DNA of 64,000 nt from Zygnema cylindricum (lineage: Eukaryota; Streptophyta; Zygnematophyceae; Zygnematales; Zygnemataceae), in contig JBBHKE010000790.1 of assembly GCA_037447655.1 (NCBI GenBank), forward strand, positions 64,001 through 128,000, given 5' to 3'. Within the stretch, counting starts at the first letter, position 1. Each line of letters begins with the position of its first letter. Made by a program: the position numbers and the translations under genes. The notes beneath the pieces are model-generated. The model was given only the letters and a program-made list of their open reading frames with translations, made no database searches and was not told the origin of the DNA. This document shows, piece by piece, positions 33,991 through 40,439 of this stretch.

Positions 33991-34560
33991 TAGTTAGTAT
34001 TGCTTAAAATTGGAGTTTTGTTGCTACAAAAAATGCAGAGCCTACGCCGACCGTCACGGATATCAGTTCATTTTTTACCTCTATCTCTCTCTCGCTCTCT
34101 CTCTCGCTCTCCCTCTCCCTCTCCCTCTCCCTCTCCCTCTCCCCATCCCTCTCCCTCTCCCCATCCCTCTCCCTCTCTCTCTCCCTCTCCCTCTCCCTCT
34201 CCCTCTCCCTCTCCCTCTTCTTCTCTTCTTTTTATAAGTTTTATTGCTTAAAATTGTCGTTTTATAGGTACAAAAAATGAAGAACCTATGCCGACTGTCG
34301 CGGATATCGGTTCATTTTTTACCTCTACCTCTCTCTTTCGCTCTCTCTCTATCTCCCTCTCCCTCTCCCTCTCCCTCTCCCTCTCCCTCTCCCTCTCTCT
34401 CTCTCCCTGTCCGTCCTCTCCCTCTCCCTCTCCCTCTCCCTCCCCCTCTCCCTTCCTCTCTTCTTTTTACAGTTTTTATTGCTTACAATTGGCGTTTTAT
34501 TGGTACAAAAAATGCAGAGCCTATGCCGACCGTTACGGATATCGGTTCATTTTGGGGAAA
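33991..34560. repeat. Tandem partial triplication with CCCTCT microsatellites
   Basis: A unit beginning tattgcttaaaattgg and containing tacaaaaaatgcagagcc and gatatcggttcatttt occurs three times, starting near 34001, 34245 and 34480 (spacing 244 and 235 bp). The first two copies run into long (CCCTCT)n tracts (about 34080-34216 and 34320-34455). The third continues as coding-like sequence. The shared word translates as YKKCRAYADR.GY. Copy 2 has a TGA in that frame. This is an exon head duplicated together with its pyrimidine tract. Confidence 0.7.
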
Positions 34561-34608
34561 GTGAAGGACTACGCGACAAAACCGTTACGAGCCGCTTCTT
34601 GGTACAAG
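34473..34608 (+). CDS. Candidate glycosyltransferase exon (YADRYGYRF block)
   Basis: After an acceptor-like ctttttacag, one frame encodes YKKCRAYADRYGYRFI, then KPLRAASWYK, ending at AAG followed by GTTTGT (donor). The pattern Y.A..YGY.F followed by (A/P)SWYK resembles the N-terminal catalytic block of GMA12/MNN10-type (GT34) glycosyltransferases, which use nucleotide sugars in the Golgi lumen. The recognition rests on motif resemblance only. The exon end is phase 0, matching the next candidate exon. The start is ambiguous because the unit is triplicated. Confidence 0.4.
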
Positions 34609-35537
34609 GTTTGTTTCCTTGCATCTGTTTTCTAGTGTTTTTTAGGGTTTTTTTCTACTCTTCCCGTTTCACGTTTGTTTATATCTCTGATTCTTGTCCT
34701 TTTTTCCTTTTTCCTGTCTTTTTTTTCGCTTTTGCATTTGTTGTTTTTTTGGTTTTTGTTTTTTTTTTTTGTTTACTATCTTCTCTTTTTTTTTTTTCCG
34801 TCTTCTTCTTCTTTCTTTTGCCTTTGCCTTTGCCTTTCCATTTTCCTTTCCTTTTTCTTTCCCTTTTCCTTTCCCTTTTCCTTTCCCTTTTCTTGCCCCA
34901 GCCTTTCCTTTTTTTGGTGTCCTTTCCTTGCCGTTTCTGAACCAGAGTTGCAAAACATTTTGGCTGTCAGGTCTTATTATGTTCATGTAGAGAATTTGAT
35001 TGTGTAACAAGTAGCTAAAATGTTCCTTTCAATATCATATGGGATAGCATGTGCCTAAAAGTTTTCGAATGCAACAGTATATTGTATAATACATGTTAAA
35101 ATCCGTAATTAAATTCTTCCGCATGCAAGAAAACATCAAGTATCAAGCTTTTGTATATAGATATTGATAATTACTAATATTACCAATATGAAATTGCTTT
35201 AACTGGTGAACAGTCGTTTGGGTTCTAAATTTGTGAGTGACTGTGAGCATATGGTGTGAGTGTGAGTGAGAATAAGTATTCAGTATGAGTTAGAAATCTG
35301 AGTGAGTTAGATCGGTAAGAGTGAGAGCTTGTATTGGAAAAGCTTCGGCTTAATATATTTATATTTTGTCGATGTGATTTGTTATGTGGTGATTAAGATT
35401 TATTTATGTGTAAACTTCCGCTGTGCATCATCTTGGTTGATTATTGAGAAGTAAGTCGATCCTTTGTGTTTGTGTGTCGTTTTAACAACCTTAAATCCTT
35501 AAAAGTCAATATAACAACACAAACCTGGTTTTCGCAG
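34609..35537. other. Candidate intron, pyrimidine-rich then AT-rich
   Basis: Runs from the donor at 34609 to the acceptor ttttcgcag at 35537. It has C/T-rich low-complexity sequence (34640-34920, with CCTTTT repeats) and then ordinary AT-rich sequence. I searched it by eye for an exon carrying the DxD metal-binding motif expected between the flanking exons and found none. Confidence 0.45.
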
Positions 35538-35750
35538 CCTCCCAAAAAACTTTTAGAATTGCCGGAAGTTGAAGATGGTTTAATTGCTTTTTTTGCAAGA
35601 AACGGAGATAGTAAGACTGGTGCATGTGGAGGGAGAAGTCTTTCCCAGCCGGATGCTTTATTTTACGAACCTGGACAAAATTCAAAATGTTTTTGGGGTT
35701 TTATAAATGCGGGACAGTTCATGTTACGGAACTCGACATTAACACATCAG
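35538..35750 (+). CDS. Candidate glycosyltransferase exon (FINAGQFMLRNS block)
   Basis: Bounded by ttttcgcag and CAG/GTGAGA, phase 0 at both ends, 71 codons. It encodes LLELPEVEDGLIAFFARNGD, a Gly/Ser-rich loop, and FWGFINAGQFMLRNS. In GMA12/MNN10-like (GT34) enzymes a block of the form N(A/S)G.F.(L/V)RN(S/T) follows the DxD strand, and this block matches it well. Clean splice sites and an unbroken frame suggest a real exon. The missing DxD segment immediately upstream makes a functional product doubtful. Confidence 0.5.
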
Positions 35751-35851
35751 GTGAGAAGTTAATATCATTTGTTTGAAGGAAAGTAAACCGTGTATTGCTA
35801 TTGATGTTAATGTTCTTTTAGCCTCTGAAATAAACTTTTCTACCTTCACAG

Positions 35852-35941
35852 GTGTTCGATTTTCATTTGGAGATTGCAAATCAGAAAATGAAACTTATCT
35901 TTCAATCACAATCGACAAGAGTGCACCGAGAAAAGCGAGTC
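35852..35941 (+). CDS. Candidate exon following the NAGQF block
   Basis: After the acceptor taccttcacag, phase 0 joining gives THQ-VFDFHLEIANQKM and stops at TAA near 35942 unless a donor lies before it. An alternative frame (RFSFGDCKSENETYLSITI) stays open to 35982. Which frame is used, and the donor, cannot be decided by eye. Placement between two better exons is the main support. Confidence 0.35.
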
Positions 35942-36161
35942 TAAATGCCGATAAAACCATTAAAGTTAATAGTGGTACATAGTACATAATTCAATATGGA
36001 AAGGATGGTTGTGACAATTTATATTTGAATCATTTGGTATGTCCTATAACATGCATGGAATGACTCATATCAAAAATTAGCAAATGGAGATTTAGGTATG
36101 TCTTGATAGAGAATTGTGATGACTTCTGATTTTAAACTATTTTTTTATATGTGATTAACAG

Positions 36162-36418
36162 TTTTTAGACGAAGGTTTAATGATCCCAACCCAAAATTCT
36201 ACAATTCGTTTCCTTGGGAGCAATTACGAGTTAACGAAATTGCATACAAGTATAAGAAAAATATGATAATTGTTCCGCTTAGAGAAATGACTGGTCACGC
36301 GGGTGAAAGAGTACGACATTATTGGAGAGATGAGGCCTTGAGAAAATCAATGATAAAACAAGCGATGGTTGGATTGTTAACGAAAATAGAAGCTGAACAC
36401 GATAAAGAATTATCGTAG
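36162..36418 (+). CDS. Candidate last exon (FPWEQ...HAGERVRHYWRD)
   Basis: From an acceptor-like gattaacag (or tttttag a few bases on) one frame runs to a TAG at 36416-36418. It encodes FNDPNPKFYNSFPWEQLRVN, then MIIVPLREMTGHAGERVRHYWRD and a Lys/Glu-rich tail. A PWEQ block followed by a late His-Gly region is the usual C-terminal arrangement in GMA12/MNN10-like glycosyltransferases, with the His near the active site. There is no ATG near the start, consistent with an internal splice. Likely the 3' end of the same gene. Confidence 0.45.
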
Positions 36419-36421
36419 GAC

Positions 36422-36903
36422 GCAAGTCGGGAGGGAGGATGCGAGGAAGGGAGGGAGGGGGAGAGAGAGAGAGTGAACCTACTCCTCCCTGTGCATCTGA
36501 GCTAGTCTGTGAAGTGCTGTCAGCCAGACTTGGGTTTGGGCCCCACGCCTCTCAATTTGAGAGAGGGAGGGAGAGGGAGAAAGACAAGAGAGAGCCTAGG
36601 AGCCCTCAGAGGTTATTTTCTCTAAATCCTTGCAGACAGACTCCATTTCCTCTAAGAAACGGAAACTGAAAAGGAAAAGGAAATGGAAAAGGAAAAAATA
36701 GAATAGTTGAGTTAGGATTTCCTTCTCTTCGAAAAAAGAAAAGAAAAAAAATAAAACTTCCGCTCAATGAAAGAACTTGTAAAAGGGCGACAATGAGACA
36801 GAGAGAGAGAGACGGGAGAGAGAGAAAGAGAGGGAGAAGAGAGAGAGAGGGTCGGGAGAGAGAGAGGGAGAGAGAGGGAGAGAGAGGGAGAGAGAGAGAG
36901 AGA
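36422..36903. repeat. GA-rich low-complexity tracts
   Basis: Purine tracts rich in gagagaga and gggagag at about 36428-36475, 36555-36595 and 36795-36903, directly downstream of the putative last exon. Translations are low complexity. The strand bias (purines on plus) is opposite to the pyrimidine tracts upstream of the gene. Confidence 0.75.
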
Positions 36904-37205
36904 ATGAACTGTTATTGAAATATTTGCAATGCCCTAAAAGTGGGAATACAAATGAGTTGCGTTTGGGTCTCGTCCAGCAAAACAAACAAAACCATTTTGC
37001 TTTTATTTAAATTGTAACCATTTTCTTTGACAAAATTCAAAAATTTGAATTGAATTTGATTTTTTTTTATTTTTTTTTGCCTTTTTTATTGTCCTTTATT
37101 TTTAAGCTAAACTTACCTCCACACACTTGTATACTATTAGAGGAAAATAAATAGCGTGGAACTTATGTTAATGTTATGAATTCTAATTCAAAAATTATTA
37201 GTATA

Positions 37206-37571
37206 TGGTTTATATTAATGGGTTTATATTAATGGGTTTATACTAATGGGTTTATATTAATGGGTTTTTACTAGTGGGTTTATACTAATGGGTTTATATT
37301 CATGGGTTTATATCCATGGGTTTATGCTAATGAGTTTATTCTGATGGGTTTATACTAATGGGTTTATACTGATGGGTTTGTACTAACGGGTTTATACTAA
37401 TGGGCTTATATTCATGGGTTTATATTAATGGGTATACTAATGGGTTTGTACTAATGGGTTTACACTAATGGGTTTACACTAATGGGTTTATACTAATGGG
37501 TTTATGCTAATGGGTTTATACTAATGGGTTTATATAAATGGGTTTATATTAATGGGTTTATACAATAGTGC
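37206..37571. repeat. 14-bp minisatellite, about 25 copies
   Basis: The consensus unit is TGGGTTTATACTAA. I count about 25 units with variation mainly in the second half (attaa, attca, actga, gctaa) and one 12-bp unit. Each unit contains GGGTTTA, the plant/algal telomere heptamer, plus a second heptamer TACTAAT. 36904-37205 before it is AT-rich with nothing else recognised. Confidence 0.9.
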
Positions 37572-38356
37572 TTATATAATTTTTATTTAAATTATAATTC
37601 AACTTCAAATGACGTGGCTGAGATTTTATTAACGCTTTAAAGAATTAGTGTTAAGAAAAAGTCAATTAGTATTATCAACACTATTTTGTGGTCAAAGGGC
37701 AAAAAATTACCGGCACTGAAAAAGTGATTTTGAATTTTTTGAGGTGCGAAATTTGACTTAGTGCTCGTAGCGATGCCAAGTGTAGCTTAACAAAATGTGA
37801 GAGTTATTGAATAAAAATGATATAATGCAAAAGAAACGATAAACACATAGTAATTTTATATTTTAAGAATTGAAACCACACTAGCTTGTATCAAAATCAA
37901 AGAACAATGTAGCATAATTGCCAACAAGTAAAATACATCATATAAATTACAAATATATTTACACTATATACACGTATACATATATATACTATATATACAT
38001 GTATATACACATAAATATACATATATATAAATAAATATAAACAAAAAAAATAAATAAATGGCTGACTTATCAAAAAACGTAATGGTAAACCATCTGAGTC
38101 TATGGGAGCAAAAAGAAGTAGCATGGCAAAAACTGAAAAACTACATATTGGGGGAAGAAACAAGAACGATAAGCAAAGCAAAGGCAAAGAAAATACGAAA
38201 AGATGGCCGGTAAACCGAAAACACCCAAAGAAGCAAAAAACAACAAACGAAACATCAAAGGAAAGAGCCAACATCTATCAACAAAACCCCAACATAACTA
38301 AAAATCTACGAAAAAAACAACCATGTAAGTCCCCGAATCTCGGAGGAGCACGAGGA
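37572..38356. other. AT-rich stretch without recognised gene
   Basis: Contains a short TA/TATG-rich patch (37970-38045). An A-rich plus-strand frame (38102 on) has Lys/Asn-rich low-complexity content and no domain I recognise. Nothing supports a gene. Confidence 0.5.
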
Positions 38357-38832
38357 GGAAGTATATACATGTGTATGTATATATATATATGTATATATAT
38401 ATATTATACATATTATATATATTATATATATATGTATATATATATTTGATTGCATATATATGTATGTATATGTATGTATATATATATTATATATGTGTAT
38501 ATACATACATGTATGTATATGTATATGTATATGTATGTATATATGTATATATATATATATGTATATATATGTATGTATATATGTATGTATATATATGTAT
38601 ATATATATACATGTGTATATATAAATATATATATATATATATATGCATATATATATGTATATGTATATATATACATATATATACATATATATATACCTTT
38701 CATATGCATGCACTATATATATATATACATATACATATGCATATCATATACATATACATACATATACATATGCATATACATATACATATAGATATACATA
38801 TACATATACATATGCATATATATACATATACA
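38357..38832. repeat. Long compound TA/TATG/TACA microsatellite
   Basis: About 475 bp of tatatgtatatata, tacatata and related words, with changing phase and tatgca islands. All long translations (Tyr/Ile/His runs) on both strands are artefacts of the repeat. 38833-38999 beyond it holds nothing recognised. Confidence 0.92.
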
Positions 38833-38999
38833 ATTTTTCTATGCTCATTTTGATTGGAATCTGGAATTACTTAAAACATTAAAATTTTGACATTCTTTTT
38901 AAGGTTGAAAAAGAGAAATACTTCCGTTAACTCAATTTTTCTTTCTTAACTTCATAAGGTTTCAAATTTGGCTTTATCAAGGTTTTGATTCTATAATCC

Positions 39000-39377
39000 A
39001 TGGGATTAGAAGCGGACTCTACCTTGTATATGCGTTTTGTACTCTACAGTGATTTAATTGGCCTCGGCTCTAGTAGATAAGGGATGTGAGGAGGTTCTTA
39101 GTACTTAGACAATTTTTAGTAATACCCTCTCTCGCAAAGAGCACCAATATAAAGAGGTTGATTTTGAATAGCCAAAAGAATAAACTCCGTTGAGATTTCT
39201 TAGGGATTTTTTTTGTGTTCGACTCTTGGGAGTCTTCTCCTCGCAAGGGTGAGATTCGTCAAGGTCATTAAATGTCAGGGTAGCATTACTAGACTGAAAC
39301 CTATTGGGTTGTCAGGTGTATCCAGTAGAGGAGTAGCTGTGCATTTTGTGGGAGGCTATGGTGTCCACATATATACA
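39000..39377 (+). repeat. 5' LTR of element J, only the 3' part kept
   Basis: Matches the end of J's 3' LTR (about 49880-50160) from ttagNagcNga onward, including gtactctacagtgattt, agtaataccctctctcNcaaagagcac and a TATA-like atataaag near 39150. It ends in CA at 39377, immediately before the primer-binding site. The first half of the LTR is absent. Confidence 0.78.
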
Positions 39378-39416
39378 GGTTATGGGCCCACAACCTAGGG
39401 TGCCCATATTTGATGG
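39358..39416 (+). pseudogene. J gag start, interrupted by F
   Basis: ATG at 39358 lies within the last 20 bp of the LTR and reads MVSTYIQ, then VMGP across the primer-binding site (39378-39390), then QPRVPIFD. F inserts here. The frame resumes at 45845 (DGSGFIY). This repeats, in a third family, the arrangement seen in F and in the family II elements. Confidence 0.8.
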
Positions 39417-39626
39417 TGTTGAAATAAGTAGTTTTTAGTATATTTTCTAGGTCTAAATTTATTAGAAAAGAAAATGTAGGCAGCCTGCCTCTATCTCTTC
39501 TCTCTCTCTCGCCCCCATACTTGTTGTAGTCACTAAAGGAGAGAGAGAGAGAGCAATGGAGCCATGGCTGCCTCAACTCCATAGGAAGGACTAAAGAGTG
39601 GCTCAAGCCACTCTAAACAAAAGATT

Positions 39627-39710
39627 GAGTCCGCCAGGACTCGAACCCCCGACCGGCAGAGCGCGGCGTAGCCGTTAGCTCTAACCAATCTGTCGTACAA
39701 GTCCGTTAGG
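39627..39710 (-). other. tRNA-like relic with pol III boxes, antisense in LTR
   Basis: On the minus strand the block contains CAGATTGGTTAGAGC, like a tRNA D-arm/A-box, and 30-odd bases later GGTTCGAGTCC, a perfect B-box. The acceptor and T stems do not pair properly, so it is not a working tRNA gene. The corresponding blocks in the 3' LTR (45012-45095) and in H (29683-29770) have diverged further, although H keeps GGTTTGAATCC. Confidence 0.55.
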
Positions 39711-40219
39711 AGATATAGGGTTTCATTACTATTTAAACTATTGTAATGTACTAGATTCATTTAACTGAAACTCTTAACGCCACGCATAGATATAGTTCTA
39801 TAAAATACGAAGTACTGTACTTGTTTGAAATGGATATCGCGCATTTTGTTTCGACAGCGAAACAAATATCGCGCAAGTATTTATTACGGCCGAGATTAAA
39901 TTTCGCCTCAAATCTAACGGCGCACATTATCGCCGAAATCCCGGAATGGTCATTTTGGCATTTAGTGACGTGGCATGACCTGGCGCCACGTGGGAAGACA
40001 TCATTTGGTCGCGGGAATTCCGAGGAACGTACAGACGAGTGGAAAGTGGACACGCGTCCACTTAATGGCCTTGTCGTACAGAGGCCGTACAGAAAGTACA
40101 TCGGCAGTAGTACTTTCTAGTACTATACAGTTTTGTGATTGGTTCGTACAGGCAGTAGATAGGAGTTGTGAGAGGGAATTAGGAAAAACAAGGACTTAGG
40201 AAAATTTAGGTAGATAGTC

Positions 40220-40244
40220 CTCTCTCTGTGAGAGTTTGTATAAA
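40220..40244 (+). promoter_or_regulatory. LTR core promoter: CT/AG palindrome and TATA box
   Basis: ctctctctgtgagag is followed about five bases later by tataaa. The same pairing recurs in J (CTCTCTCCAGAGAG then gtataaaa, near 50020), in the orphan family IV LTR (ctctcccagag then tttataaa, minus strand near 53335) and, with a weak gtacaaaa, in family II. RNA initiation would be about 25-35 bp downstream, near 40270, by analogy to TATA promoters. Confidence 0.6.
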
Positions 40245-40439
40245 TTGGCATCTTTGCCACCCTATAACTTATCGGCTGGTTGGCCGTTTTCAGTGATTCT
40301 TTTTGCTACGGACTCAGGGGAGTCCAAGCTGCACAGGGGTGCAGTCAAATTGTCAGTTTGCCTTCTTGGGCAGAAGTGGTCGTGGCTTAAAGTGGGTTAG
40401 TTAAACACTATCTAGAGGCTTCCTGTATTCTGTAGTCCA

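Noticed and set aside
34010-34454. Leu/Pro/Ser-repeat proteins over the CCCTCT tracts.
   Set aside because: Artefact of a hexamer microsatellite; only the short YKKCRAYADR part has meaning, as a duplicated exon piece.
37206-37571. A CRISPR-like or centromeric array.
   Set aside because: The unit is only 14 bp without spacers, so it is a minisatellite.
38102-38449. A 115-codon Lys/Asn-rich frame.
   Set aside because: Its end runs into the microsatellite and it has no recognisable motif.
38306-38882. Tyr/Ile/His-rich frames on both strands.
   Set aside because: They are translations of the TA/TATG microsatellite.
39627-39710. A functional tRNA gene in the family I LTR.
   Set aside because: The boxes are present, but acceptor and T stems do not pair and the copies diverge, so it is reported only as tRNA-like.
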